Shown one piece after another: positions 16,797-25,527 of a stretch of DNA of 64,000 nt. Below the pieces are notes generated by a model. That model was not told the DNA's origin and did no database searches. It saw nothing but the letters and a program-made list of their open reading frames with translations. Numbering within the stretch: position 1 is the stretch's first letter; the number at the start of each line of letters is the position of its first letter. Source of the DNA: Neisseriaceae bacterium HSC-16F19 (lineage in GTDB: Bacteria; Pseudomonadota; Gammaproteobacteria; Burkholderiales; Neisseriaceae); the NCBI RefSeq assembly GCF_024171525.1, contig NZ_JALJZY010000007.1:1-64000 (forward strand), written 5' to 3'. Both the position numbers and the translations under genes were made by a program.

Positions 16797-17190
16797 TACC
16801 GGTGTCTGGGTGGACTATTTCAACGGCACCGTTAATGCCGAAAGTGATCGTCTGGACTATGCGCTGGAGCACGAACAAGTAGCCTTGACCGATCTGATTT
16901 TAATGGAAATTCTGCAAGGCTTTCGCAGTGACCGCGACCATGCACAAGCCCTGGCCCTGCTCTCGGCTCTGCCGTGTTTTGACACGCTGGGACGCGAACA
17001 GGCTGTGCGCTATGCAGCTCTGTACCGCAGCTTGCGCAAACGCGGCATCACCGTGCGCAAAACCAACGATGTCATTATTGCGGGCTTCTGTATTGAGCAA
17101 GACATCCCCTTGCTGTTTCGTGATAAAGATTTTTTGCCGTTTGTCCAACACTTGGGTTTACAGCGTGTGGTGGCGGGTGCGGCCAATTAA
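16783..17190 (+). CDS. vapC: VapC-type PIN-domain ribonuclease toxin
   Basis: 135 aa from the first of two ATGs (16783, 16786). The PIN acidic residues are all in place: Asp5 in VDTGVW, Glu42 in MEILQG, Asp96 in KTNDVIIAG, and Asp114/Asp116 in FRDKDF. VapC toxins cleave tRNA or rRNA. All key residues are intact, so the module is likely active. Confidence 0.92.
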   Translation: MMIVDTGVWVDYFNGTVNAESDRLDYALEHEQVALTDLILMEILQGFRSDRDHAQALALLSALPCFDTLGREQAVRYAALYRSLRKRGITVRKTNDVIIAGFCIEQDIPLLFRDKDFLPFVQHLGLQRVVAGAAN

Positions 17191-17200
17191 TCGGCGGACC

Positions 17201-17267
17201 TAGTTTGGGTCGAATACCCAATATCTATAAGTGATTAAGCATTGTTGGGTCTGGCGGCCCAAGCTAC
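17201..17267. repeat. TTGGGTC inverted repeat pair
   Basis: TAGTTTGGGTCGAATACCCA and inverted TTGGGTCTGGCGGCCCAAGC, between vapC and the next gene. Member of the family at 6420. Confidence 0.75.
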
Positions 17268-17329
17268 TGATGAGCCATACACCGTAAAACTTTTTCAGGC
17301 AGCCTGCCCCCCCCAAGGAAACCCCAATC

Positions 17330-17680
17330 ATGCCCCATCTGCTTATCGAACACAGCCCCGCCCTTGCACCCGCCATCCGCAGCGCGCTGTTGCCCTTGCA
17401 TCAAACCCTGCTGGCCAACGGCCAGTTTGGCGAGAGCGACATCAAGGTGCGCGCGCGGGTGTATGAAGATTATCTGGTCGGCGGGCAGGCGGCAGGGGAT
17501 TTTGCCCATCTGACCCTGTACCTGCTGGACGGCCGCAGTGCCGAAGTAAAGGCGGATTTGAGCCGCGCGCTGATGGCCGCCGTGCAAAGCGCTTTGGCCG
17601 GGGTGACGCCGCTGCAAATTACCGTGGACATCCGCGATATGGTGCGCGCCCATTACGGCAAGTATGTGGATTTGGGCTAG
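17330..17680 (+). CDS. 5-carboxymethyl-2-hydroxymuconate isomerase-family protein
   Basis: 116 aa, starting MPHLLIEHSPAL with the N-terminal proline that acts as catalytic base in the tautomerase superfamily. The later DIKVRARVYEDYLVGG and ITVDIRDM segments match CHMI proteins. In catabolism CHMI isomerises a homoprotocatechuate intermediate, but no such pathway is near, so the real substrate is uncertain. It is followed 15 bases later by a DMT exporter. Confidence 0.82.
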   Translation: MPHLLIEHSPALAPAIRSALLPLHQTLLANGQFGESDIKVRARVYEDYLVGGQAAGDFAHLTLYLLDGRSAEVKADLSRALMAAVQSALAGVTPLQITVDIRDMVRAHYGKYVDLG

Positions 17681-17695
17681 GAGCGCCGCTGCGGT

Positions 17696-18574
17696 ATGAG
17701 TGTCAAAGACGGCCTGTTGATGGCCTTGGTGATTGCGGTGTGGGGCATCAATTTTCTGTTTATGAAAATCGCCCTAGACGAAATCCCGCCCATGGTATTG
17801 GGGCTGTTGCGCTTTATCTGCGTGATTTTCCCGGCCATTTTCCTGTTAAAGAAACCGGCGGCGCCGTGGTATTGGCTGGCGCTCTACGGGCTGACCATCA
17901 GTTTTGGCCAATTCGGGCTGATGTTCACCGCCTTGTCGCTGGGGCTGCCCACCGGTTTGGCGGCGCTGATTTTGCAATTGCAGGTGTTTTTTACCGTGAT
18001 TTTGGCGGGTATTTTCTGGCGCGAGCCGGTAATGCTGCACCATGTGTTCGGCATGCTCACTGCCGCTTTGGGGCTGGTGTTGATCGGCATCGGCCATTAT
18101 CAGGGCAGTCTGCCCTTTAATGCCTTGCTGCCGGTGATCGGCGCGGCCGCCTCTTGGGCCTGCGGCAATATGGCAGTCAAACGCATCGGGCGGGTTAATC
18201 CGCTGTCGCTGGTGGTGTGGGGCAGTATCTCCGCCTGCCTCGCTTTCGGGCTGACTTCGCTGTGGCTCTACGGCGCCGGCGGCACTTGGGACTACATCCG
18301 CCATATGACCTGGCGCGGCGTGGCCGGGGTGGTGTTTTTGGCCTATATTGCCAGCTTGGTCGGCTACAGCGGCTGGGGCGCCTTGCTGTCGCGCCATGCG
18401 GCGGGCAAAATCACCCCGTTTGCGCTCTTGGTGCCGGTGGTGGCGCTGTTGGTGGGCTATGTACTGCTGAACGAACGCTTGGGCGTGTGGCACTGGCTGG
18501 GCATCGTGGTGGTGATGGGCGGCCTGTTGGTGCATATTTTCGGCGGCCGCTGGCGCCGCCGGGGGATGGCTTGA
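17696..18574 (+). CDS. EamA-family exporter (O-acetylserine/cysteine exporter-like)
   Basis: 292 aa, about ten helices in two EamA repeats. The start MALVIAVWGINFLFMKIAL and the GLPTGLAALILQLQVFFTV segment resemble EamA of E. coli, which exports cysteine and O-acetylserine. It is probably co-transcribed with the upstream CHMI-like gene. Assignment to cysteine export is inference from resemblance. Confidence 0.85.
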   Translation: MSVKDGLLMALVIAVWGINFLFMKIALDEIPPMVLGLLRFICVIFPAIFLLKKPAAPWYWLALYGLTISFGQFGLMFTALSLGLPTGLAALILQLQVFFTVILAGIFWREPVMLHHVFGMLTAALGLVLIGIGHYQGSLPFNALLPVIGAAASWACGNMAVKRIGRVNPLSLVVWGSISACLAFGLTSLWLYGAGGTWDYIRHMTWRGVAGVVFLAYIASLVGYSGWGALLSRHAAGKITPFALLVPVVALLVGYVLLNERLGVWHWLGIVVVMGGLLVHIFGGRWRRRGMA

Positions 18575-18617
18575 CGGACTGTCCAACCTACGACTACGAC
18601 TAAAGCCTGGGCGTTTT

Positions 18618-18641
18618 GTCGGATACAAGTATCCGACCTAC
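18618..18641. repeat. GTCGGATAC palindrome
   Basis: GTCGGATACAAGTATCCGAC plus CTAC; related in form to the GTAGGTCGGCTC repeats at 39543 and 41547. Confidence 0.7.
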
Positions 18642-18748
18642 GGCTCAATGCTTTCAGGCTGCCTGAAACCCCCAAAACCGTTTCCCCGTTGTGACCTGAT
18701 GGTCATAGCGGCTTATTTGACAAGAAAAACACGACAAAGGACTGAACC

Positions 18749-21370
18749 ATGACGACCAACCAAATCTACCGCAAACCCCTGCCCGGCACCGACTTGGAAT
18801 ACTACGACGCCCGCGCCGCCTGTGAAGCGATCAAGCCCGGCTCGTATGACACGCTGCCCTATACCAGCCGCATTCTGGCGGAAAACCTGGTCAACCGCGC
18901 CGACAATGTCGACTTGGAAACGCTGAATTCCTGGCTTTCGCAGCTGATTGAGCGCAAGCAGGAAATCGATTTTCCGTGGTTCCCCGCACGCGTGGTGTGC
19001 CACGATATTCTGGGGCAGACGGCGCTGGTGGATTTGGCCGGTTTGCGCGATGCGATTGCCGAAAAAGGCGGCGACCCGAGCAAGGTCAACCCCGTGGTGC
19101 AAACCCAGCTGATTGTCGACCACTCGCTAGCGGTGGAATGCGGCGGCTACGATCCCGACGCCTTCCGCAAAAACCGCGAAATCGAAGACCGCCGCAACGA
19201 AGACCGTTTCCACTTTATCAATTGGACGAAAACCGCGTTTGAAAACGTGGACGTGATTCCCGCAGGCAACGGCATTATGCACCAGATTAACTTGGAAAAA
19301 ATGTCGCCGGTGATTCAGGTTCGGTTTGATCAAAATGGGCGGGGCGTGGCCTTCCCCGACACCTGCGTCGGCACCGACAGCCACACCCCGCATGTAGACG
19401 CACTCGGCGTGATTTCCGTGGGTGTGGGCGGTTTGGAAGCCGAAACCGTGATGCTCGGCCGCGCTTCGATGATGCGCCTGCCCGACATTATCGGCGTGGA
19501 GCTCACCGGCAAACGCCAGCCCGGCATCACCGCCACCGATATTGTGCTGGCGCTCACCGAATTTCTGCGCAAAGAGCGCGTGGTCGGCGGCTTTGTGGAG
19601 TTCTTCGGCGAAGGGGCGGAAAGCCTGTCTATCGGCGACCGCGCCACCATTTCCAATATGACCCCCGAATTCGGCGCCACCGCCGCCATGTTCGCCATCG
19701 ACGGCCAAACCATTGATTATCTGAAACTCACCGGCCGCGACGATGCACAGGTGAAACTGGTGGAAACCTATGCCAAAACCACCGGTTTGTGGGCGGATGC
19801 GCTCAAAACCGCCGTTTACCCGCGCGTGCTGAAGTTTGATTTGTCTACCGTAACCCGCAATATGGCGGGGCCGAGTAACCCGCATGCGCGCTTCTCCACC
19901 ACCGACTTGGCCGCCAAAGGCATTGCCGCGCCGTATGAAGTGCCGGCCGACGGCAAAATGCCCGACGGCGCGGTGATTATCGCGGCGATTACCTCGTGCA
20001 CCAACACCTCCAATCCGCGCAATGTGGTGGCCGCCGCGCTGTTGGCCAAAAAAGCCAACGAGCTGGGTTTGACCCGCAAACCGTGGGTGAAATCTTCATT
20101 TGCGCCCGGTTCCAAAGTGGCGGAAGTGTATTTGAAAGAAGCCGGCCTGCTGCCCGAATTGGAAAAACTCGGCTTCGGCATCGTCGCCTTTGCCTGCACC
20201 ACCTGCAACGGCATGAGCGGCGCGCTCGACCCGAAAATCCAGCAGGAAATCATCGACCGCGACCTGTATGCCACCGCCGTGCTCTCCGGCAACCGCAACT
20301 TCGACGGCCGCATCCACCCCTATGCCAAACAAGCCTTTTTGGCCTCGCCGCCGCTGGTGGTGGCCTACGCCATTGCGGGCAGTATCCGCTTCGATATTGA
20401 AAACGACGTGTTGGGCGTGGCCGACGGCAAAGAAATCCGCCTGAAAGACATCTGGCCTTCCGACGAAGAAATCGACGCCATCGTGGCCGAACATGTGAAA
20501 CCGCAGCAGTTCCGCGATATTTACATCCCCATGTTCGACACCGGCACCGCCGAAAAAGCACCCAGCCCGCTTTACGACTGGCGCCCGATGTCCACCTATA
20601 TCCGCCGTCCGCCGTATTGGGAAGGCGCATTGGCAGGCGAGCGCACGCTCAAAGGTATGCGCCCGCTGGCGATTCTGCCCGACAACATCACCACCGATCA
20701 CCTGTCGCCCAGCAACGCCATTCTGCCCACCAGCGCGGCAGGCGAATATCTGGCGAAAATGGGCTTGCCGGAAGAAGACTTCAACTCCTACGCCACCCAC
20801 CGCGGCGACCACTTAACCGCCCAACGCGCCACCTTCGCCAATCCCAAACTCTTCAACGAGATGGTGAAAAACGAAGACGGCACGGTGAAACAAGGCTCGC
20901 TCGCCCGCGTGGAACCCGAAGGCGAAGTGATGCGTATGTGGGAAGCCATCGAAACCTATATGAACCGCAAACAGCCGCTGATTATCGTGGCGGGCGCGGA
21001 TTACGGCCAAGGCTCTTCGCGCGACTGGGCGGCCAAGGGCGTGCGCTTGGCGGGTGTGGAAGCGATTGTGGCCGAAGGCTTCGAGCGCATCCACCGCACC
21101 AACCTCATCGGCATGGGCGTGCTGCCGCTGCAATTCAAAGAAGGCGTGAACCGCCACACCTTAGAACTGGACGGCACCGAAACCTACGATGTGATCGGCA
21201 AGCGCGAACCGCGCTGCGATTTAACGCTGGTGATCCACCGCAAAAACGGCGAAACCGTGGAAGTGCCGGTAACCTGCCGTTTGGACACCGCCGAAGAAGT
21301 GCTGATCTACGAAGCCGGCGGCGTGCTGCAACGCTTCGCGCAGGACTTTTTGGAAGGGAACGCGGCGTAA
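18749..21370 (+). CDS. acnD: Fe-S 2-methylcitrate dehydratase (AcnD type)
   Basis: 873 aa. An aconitase-fold enzyme with the 4Fe-4S cysteines in TSCTNTSNP and CTTCNG and the swivelling domain motif YGQGSSRDWAAKG near the C-terminus. The N-terminal half (IYRKPLPGTDLEYYDARAA, SRILAENLVNR) is of the AcnD type, which dehydrates 2-methylcitrate, rather than AcnA. AcnD normally needs the isomerase PrpF, which is not next to it here. It lies 3.8 kb after prpC, separated by unrelated genes, so it is outside the prpBC operon. AAAGGA precedes the ATG. Confidence 0.92.
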   Translation: MTTNQIYRKPLPGTDLEYYDARAACEAIKPGSYDTLPYTSRILAENLVNRADNVDLETLNSWLSQLIERKQEIDFPWFPARVVCHDILGQTALVDLAGLRDAIAEKGGDPSKVNPVVQTQLIVDHSLAVECGGYDPDAFRKNREIEDRRNEDRFHFINWTKTAFENVDVIPAGNGIMHQINLEKMSPVIQVRFDQNGRGVAFPDTCVGTDSHTPHVDALGVISVGVGGLEAETVMLGRASMMRLPDIIGVELTGKRQPGITATDIVLALTEFLRKERVVGGFVEFFGEGAESLSIGDRATISNMTPEFGATAAMFAIDGQTIDYLKLTGRDDAQVKLVETYAKTTGLWADALKTAVYPRVLKFDLSTVTRNMAGPSNPHARFSTTDLAAKGIAAPYEVPADGKMPDGAVIIAAITSCTNTSNPRNVVAAALLAKKANELGLTRKPWVKSSFAPGSKVAEVYLKEAGLLPELEKLGFGIVAFACTTCNGMSGALDPKIQQEIIDRDLYATAVLSGNRNFDGRIHPYAKQAFLASPPLVVAYAIAGSIRFDIENDVLGVADGKEIRLKDIWPSDEEIDAIVAEHVKPQQFRDIYIPMFDTGTAEKAPSPLYDWRPMSTYIRRPPYWEGALAGERTLKGMRPLAILPDNITTDHLSPSNAILPTSAAGEYLAKMGLPEEDFNSYATHRGDHLTAQRATFANPKLFNEMVKNEDGTVKQGSLARVEPEGEVMRMWEAIETYMNRKQPLIIVAGADYGQGSSRDWAAKGVRLAGVEAIVAEGFERIHRTNLIGMGVLPLQFKEGVNRHTLELDGTETYDVIGKREPRCDLTLVIHRKNGETVEVPVTCRLDTAEEVLIYEAGGVLQRFAQDFLEGNAA

Positions 21371-21426
21371 ACCTTAAGGTTTCAACAGTGTGCGGCTTGG
21401 GATGTCATCCCAACACACGCGCCGCG

Positions 21427-21461
21427 TGCAGACGGCCTCGATTTGTCGGGGCCGTCTGCAA
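21427..21461 (+). terminator. Hairpin after acnD containing GCCGTCTG cores
   Basis: TGCAGACGGCC and inverted GGCCGTCTGCA around an 11-base loop. The arms carry GCCGTCTG, the core of the uptake sequence of Neisseria proper, not the local dialect. No T run follows, so termination strength is unclear. Confidence 0.65.
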
Positions 21462-21563
21462 TAATGGCCGGGTGAATGATGATGTAGCCGTGGTTGGCAT
21501 GGGTTGGTTTTCAGGCAGCCATGAACCATGGTCAAGATCGTCGGCGCAGCGATAGGAAACATG

Positions 21564-22376
21564 ATGCAGAAAACCCGTTTTCACATTGCCAAGATGGATT
21601 GCCCCTCGGAGGAGCGCCTGATCCGGATGCGTTTGGAAGCCGTATCCGGCATTCATTATCTTGAATTCGATATTGCCCTACGGGAAATGACCGTCTATCA
21701 CGATACGGACAGTGCCGCCTTGCTGGCCGCACTGGCACCGCTCGATTTCGACAGCCGCATTATCGGTAATGACACTGCCGACACCCTGCCGCCCCAGGCT
21801 GCACACAAGGCAGAGGAAGAGCGGCAGGAGCGTTCGCTGCTGTATCAGGTGTTGGCAGTTAATTTCGTGTTTTTCCTGATTGAATGCGGCGCGGGCTGGC
21901 TGGCCGGTTCGATGGGCTTGGTGGCCGACAGTCTGGATATGCTGGCCGACAGCTTTGTCTATCTGCTGGCGCTCTTGGCTGTCGGCGCGGGTGCGTTGGC
22001 GAAAAAGCGTGTGGCGTTGGCGGCGGGGCTGTTCCAAGCAGCCTTGGCTTTGGCCGGTATCGTAGAAACCGTGCGCCGTTTTATCGGTTGGGAAACGCTG
22101 CCCGACTTCCGGCTGATGATTATCGTGGCGCTGCTGGCTTTGTGCGCCAATGCCTGGTGCCTGCACATTTTAAACCGTAGCCGCAGTCAGGAAAGCCATA
22201 TCCGCGCCAGCATGATTTTTACTTCCAACGACATTATCATCAATCTGGGTGTAATGGCTGCGGGCGTACTGACTTGGCTGACCGCCTCGCGTTACCCGGA
22301 TTTGCTGGTCGGCAGCGTGGTGTTTATCTTGGTGTGTGCGGGTGCATGGCGGATTATGAAGCTGGCCAAAGGCTGA
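21564..22376 (+). CDS. Cation diffusion facilitator-like membrane protein with N-terminal metal-binding-like domain
   Basis: 270 aa. Residues ~1-70 resemble a heavy-metal-associated fold (KTRFHIAKMDCPSEERLIRM; one cysteine, no CXXC). After a charged linker come five or six helices with the CDF pattern: ECGAGWLAGSMGLVADSLDM and LADSF supply the metal-site aspartates. The later HIRASMIFTSNDIIINLGV segment supplies the second site. No C-terminal cytoplasmic domain is present. A role in metal efflux is likely; the metal is unknown. The start at 21564 (or 21561) follows AGGA. Confidence 0.8.
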   Translation: MQKTRFHIAKMDCPSEERLIRMRLEAVSGIHYLEFDIALREMTVYHDTDSAALLAALAPLDFDSRIIGNDTADTLPPQAAHKAEEERQERSLLYQVLAVNFVFFLIECGAGWLAGSMGLVADSLDMLADSFVYLLALLAVGAGALAKKRVALAAGLFQAALALAGIVETVRRFIGWETLPDFRLMIIVALLALCANAWCLHILNRSRSQESHIRASMIFTSNDIIINLGVMAAGVLTWLTASRYPDLLVGSVVFILVCAGAWRIMKLAKG

Positions 22377-22505
22377 CCATATTTGAGAACAGGTTGTTAG
22401 CAGTATTGGACGGTGGTACCGCTGTCGGAAGCGGTATGCTTGGATTCGGTACAGACAATATGCAGTGGAAACAATGCTGCTGAATTCAAACTCATCAAAC
22501 AGCAA

Positions 22506-22538
22506 AAAGGCTGCCTGAAAACATTTCAGGCAGCCTTT
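22506..22538 (+). terminator. Paired-uptake-sequence terminator
   Basis: AAAGGCTGCCTGAAA and inverted TTTCAGGCAGCCTTT with a three-base spacer, downstream of the CDF-like gene. Confidence 0.75.
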
Positions 22539-22675
22539 AATACCATTTCAACGGAATCGTCTCATCTCCGTGATCTTGACTGTGCGCCGGGCTTTTTTGT
22601 TGGCGGTTTTTATTCTAAACTGGCGGCATTTTGCCGCTGCCTTCCGCTAGCGGTGTTCAGCATTGAGATAAAGTC

Positions 22676-23092
22676 ATGATCGGTTTGTTGATTATTACCC
22701 ATGAGGCACTAGGCCAGGCCTATACCCAGTTGGCCGAGCATTTTTTCAATACCGTGCCGGAGAATATCCGCATTATGGGCATTCATCAGGACGATGACCC
22801 GGAAGACAATATCGAGCAGGCGCGCGAACTGGTGGCGGAACTGGGTCATTTGGACGGCGTACTGGTTTTGGGCGATATTTTCGGCGCCACGCCGTGCAAT
22901 ACCGCGCAAAAACTGGTGCAAAACCCCAAAACCGCGCTGCTCACCGGTCTGAATGCGCCGATGATGGTCAAAGCAGTGCAATACGCCGCCCAGCGCAGCG
23001 ACATCCGTGCTTTTGCGGCGGAAGTGCAGCAGGCGGCGGTGAACGGCATCATGCTGATTGATTTTGAGGCTGCGGGGGTGTGCCGTGCTTAA
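22676..23092 (+). CDS. PTS EIIA component, mannose type
   Basis: 138 aa. A single EIIA(Man) domain; the phosphorylatable histidine is His9 in LLIITHEALG. VLVLGDIFGATPCNTAQKL is the usual second signature. No EIIB, EIIC or EIID follows, only HPr and EI, so this is likely a regulatory phosphorelay rather than a sugar importer, as in Neisseria. Overlaps the HPr start by eight bases. Confidence 0.92.
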   Translation: MIGLLIITHEALGQAYTQLAEHFFNTVPENIRIMGIHQDDDPEDNIEQARELVAELGHLDGVLVLGDIFGATPCNTAQKLVQNPKTALLTGLNAPMMVKAVQYAAQRSDIRAFAAEVQQAAVNGIMLIDFEAAGVCRA

Positions 23093-23354
23093 ACAGGAAG
23101 TCACCATCATCAACAAGCTGGGCCTGCACGCGCGTGCTTCCAGCAAATTCACGCAAACCGCGGGCCGTTTTGCCGCCGAGGTGTGGGTGAGCCGCAATGG
23201 CCGCCGCGTCAACGGCAAAAGCATTATGGGGCTGATGATGCTGGCCGCGGCCCAAGGCACGGTAATCGAATTGGAAACCGACGGTGCGGACGAGGCCGAA
23301 GCCATGCAGGCGCTGCTGGATTTGATCGGCGATTATTTCGGGGAAGGCGAATAG
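23085..23354 (+). CDS. ptsH: Phosphocarrier protein HPr
   Basis: 89 aa from a GTG start at 23085, which overlaps the EIIA stop. Upstream in-frame codons would give a non-family N-terminus. His15 (LGLHARAS) is the site phosphorylated by EI and Ser46 (NGKSIMG) is the regulatory site of the HPr kinase. Both are intact. It carries phosphate from EI to the EIIA just upstream. Confidence 0.95.
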   Translation: MLKQEVTIINKLGLHARASSKFTQTAGRFAAEVWVSRNGRRVNGKSIMGLMMLAAAQGTVIELETDGADEAEAMQALLDLIGDYFGEGE

Positions 23355-23355
23355 C

Positions 23356-25101
23356 ATGAGCATAGTCTTGCACGGGGTGCCGGTGGGGGCGGGCATTGCC
23401 ATCGGGCGGGCGCATCTGGTGGTGCGCGGCATGGACGAAGTGCCGCATTACGACCTCGACGAGCGCGAGCTGGCCGCCGATGTGCTGCGTTACGAGCAGG
23501 CCATCAAGGCCACCCGCCGCCAATTGGAACAGCTGCGCAACAATATTCCCGAAAACGCCCCGGCAGAACTGGGTGCGTTTATTTCCCTGCATTTGATGTT
23601 GTTGAGCGATGTGACCCTGTCGCGCGAACCCATCGACTTAATGCGCGCGCAATACATCAATGCCGAATGGGCGCTGAAATTGCAGGCCGACCGCCTGGCC
23701 GAGCAGTTTGACGCCATCGACGACGATTATCTGCGCGAGCGCAAGCAGGACATGTTGCAGGTGGTGGAACGCATCTACAAAAACCTGCGCGGTCTGGAAA
23801 CCGAGCTGGAAATCGTGGAAGACGGCGAAGACGATATTATTCTGCTGGCGCACGATTTGGCGCCGGCGGATACGGTGTATTTCAAAAACAGCCAGATTGC
23901 CGCTTTTGTGACCGATGTCGGCGGCCAGACCAGCCACACCGCCATTTTGGGCCGCAGCCTCGACATGCCCTCGGTGATTGCGCTGGGCCATGCGCGCGAT
24001 TTGGTGCGCGAAGACGAATGGGTGATAGTGGACGGCACGGCCGGGGTGCTGATTGTGGCGCCCGACGATGTGGTGCTGGCCGAATACCGCCAGCGCATGC
24101 GCGCCTACCGCAGCCACAAACGCCAGCTGGGCAAGCTCAAGAAAACCGCCGCCACCACGCAGGACGGCATCAATATCGAAATGCTGTGCAATATTGAAGG
24201 CAGCGAAGACATCCGCGCCCTGCACAATCTGGGTGCCGACGGTGTGGGCCTGTTGCGCAGCGAATTTGCCTACCTCAACCGCGACAATCTGCCCGATGAA
24301 GAGGAATTGTTCCAGCTGTATGCCGATTTGGTGAAAAAGCTCAAGGGCAAGCCGTTGACCATACGCACCGTGGATTTGGGCGTGGACAAGAACCCGCGCT
24401 GGTTCGACCACCATCAGGCGCTTAATCCCGCCTTGGGGCTGACCGGCATCCGTTTGTGTCTGGCCGAGCCGGTGATGTTCCGCACGCAAATGCGCGCCAT
24501 TTTGCGCGCCTCCGCCTTGGGGCCGGTGAAAATGATGTGGCCGATGATAGCTTCCCTGGAAGAATTGCAGCGCTGCCATATGCATCTGCAAACCGCCCGC
24601 CAGCAGCTGCGCGAGCGCGAGCAGGCTTTCGACGAACACATGCCGGTGGGCATGATGGTGGAGATTCCCTCGGCGGCGCTGACCATAGCCACCCTGATCA
24701 AACATGTGGATTTTCTGTCCATCGGTACCAACGATTTGATTCAGTACACCTTGGCGGTGGACCGCGGCGACGAGAGCGTGAACTACCTCTACCAGCCGCA
24801 CCATCCGGCGGTGCTGAAACTGGTGCAGCATGTGCTGCGCACGGGGGACAAGGCGCAAAAACCGGTGTCGGTGTGCGGCGAGATGGCCGGGGACGAGCGC
24901 TATACCCGTTTGCTCTTGGGCATGGGTTTAAGACGCTTTTCCATGAATGTGAACAATGTGCTGGCAGTGAAAAACCGCATCATCCAAAGCGATGTGGATA
25001 CGCTGGAAGGCGCCGTGCAGCGGATGGTGCGCAACGACAGCCCCGAAAAAGCGGCCGCCATGCTGAAGAAGCTGAACCAGACGGAGGCGGTGTCGCTGTG
25101 A
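23356..25101 (+). CDS. ptsI: Phosphoenolpyruvate-protein phosphotransferase (Enzyme I)
   Basis: 581 aa, normal length. It takes phosphate from PEP and passes it to HPr. The active histidine is His194 in GGQTSHTAILGR. The PEP-binding barrel shows LLRSEFAYL, LTGIRLCL and SIGTNDLIQYTLAVDRG near the C-terminus, with the conserved cysteine in VCGEMAGD. It starts two bases after ptsH, forming the last gene of the EIIA-HPr-EI operon. Confidence 0.97.
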   Translation: MSIVLHGVPVGAGIAIGRAHLVVRGMDEVPHYDLDERELAADVLRYEQAIKATRRQLEQLRNNIPENAPAELGAFISLHLMLLSDVTLSREPIDLMRAQYINAEWALKLQADRLAEQFDAIDDDYLRERKQDMLQVVERIYKNLRGLETELEIVEDGEDDIILLAHDLAPADTVYFKNSQIAAFVTDVGGQTSHTAILGRSLDMPSVIALGHARDLVREDEWVIVDGTAGVLIVAPDDVVLAEYRQRMRAYRSHKRQLGKLKKTAATTQDGINIEMLCNIEGSEDIRALHNLGADGVGLLRSEFAYLNRDNLPDEEELFQLYADLVKKLKGKPLTIRTVDLGVDKNPRWFDHHQALNPALGLTGIRLCLAEPVMFRTQMRAILRASALGPVKMMWPMIASLEELQRCHMHLQTARQQLREREQAFDEHMPVGMMVEIPSAALTIATLIKHVDFLSIGTNDLIQYTLAVDRGDESVNYLYQPHHPAVLKLVQHVLRTGDKAQKPVSVCGEMAGDERYTRLLLGMGLRRFSMNVNNVLAVKNRIIQSDVDTLEGAVQRMVRNDSPEKAAAMLKKLNQTEAVSL

Positions 25102-25121
25102 AGGAGGTGGGATAGGGTTAT

Positions 25122-25227
25122 GATAGTCGAACCAAATAAGCATGAGACAAGGCAGCAAGCCGCAGACAGTACAAGTAGTACGGCAAGGCGCAGCAACGCC
25201 GTATCATGATTATTTGGAAAGACTATA
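25122..25227. mobile_element. Correia-like element, short form, copy 2
   Basis: 106 bp, ends GATAGTCGAACC / GACTATA, same core as copy 1 in the opposite orientation. It starts 20 bases after the ptsI stop. The rest of 25228-25399 shows only an AT-rich stretch with no gene. Confidence 0.78.
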
Positions 25228-25399
25228 AAACTTTGTCAGCCTTAGCATAGCTTAACCGCATTTAAAATATCGCTTTGTATAATCCTGCCTACGACATTGC
25301 TTGATCCAAGCAGTCAGTAGTGAGTAAGTGATATTTTCCCGCAACTTAACCGCCGGTATTCCCTCCCTTGATATCGGTGGTTTTTTTTGCCTGTTGGAA

Positions 25400-25449
25400 A
25401 TGGAAAAGGTCTCAGGCTGCCTGAAAATAATTCAGGCAGCCTTTTCCAT
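25400..25449. repeat. Long hairpin with nested uptake-sequence pair
   Basis: ATGGAAAAGG...CAGGCTGCCTGAA-aataa-TTCAGGCAGCCTTTTCCAT: an outer stem of about ten bases continues the inner uptake-sequence stem. Probably a terminator. Confidence 0.75.
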
Positions 25450-25473
25450 TTCATATAGAGGTAGCGTTTCAAT

Positions 25474-25512
25474 AGTTTTCAGGCAGCCTCAAGGCTGCCT
25501 GAAAACTTTTTT
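25474..25512. terminator. Terminator from tail-to-tail uptake sequences
   Basis: AGTTTTCAGGCAGCCT-ca-AGGCTGCCTGAAAACT then T6. It ends the minus-strand transporter (stop at 25528) or rightward transcription. Confidence 0.8.
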
Positions 25513-25527
25513 GGGTGGCAAAAACAC

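Noticed and set aside
20617..21555. 312-codon Arg/Pro-rich frame overlapping the end of acnD
   Set aside because: Frame-shifted reading of acnD that runs into its terminator region.
23638..24858. Long open frame opposite ptsI (406 codons)
   Set aside because: Antisense shadow of a fully conserved Enzyme I gene.
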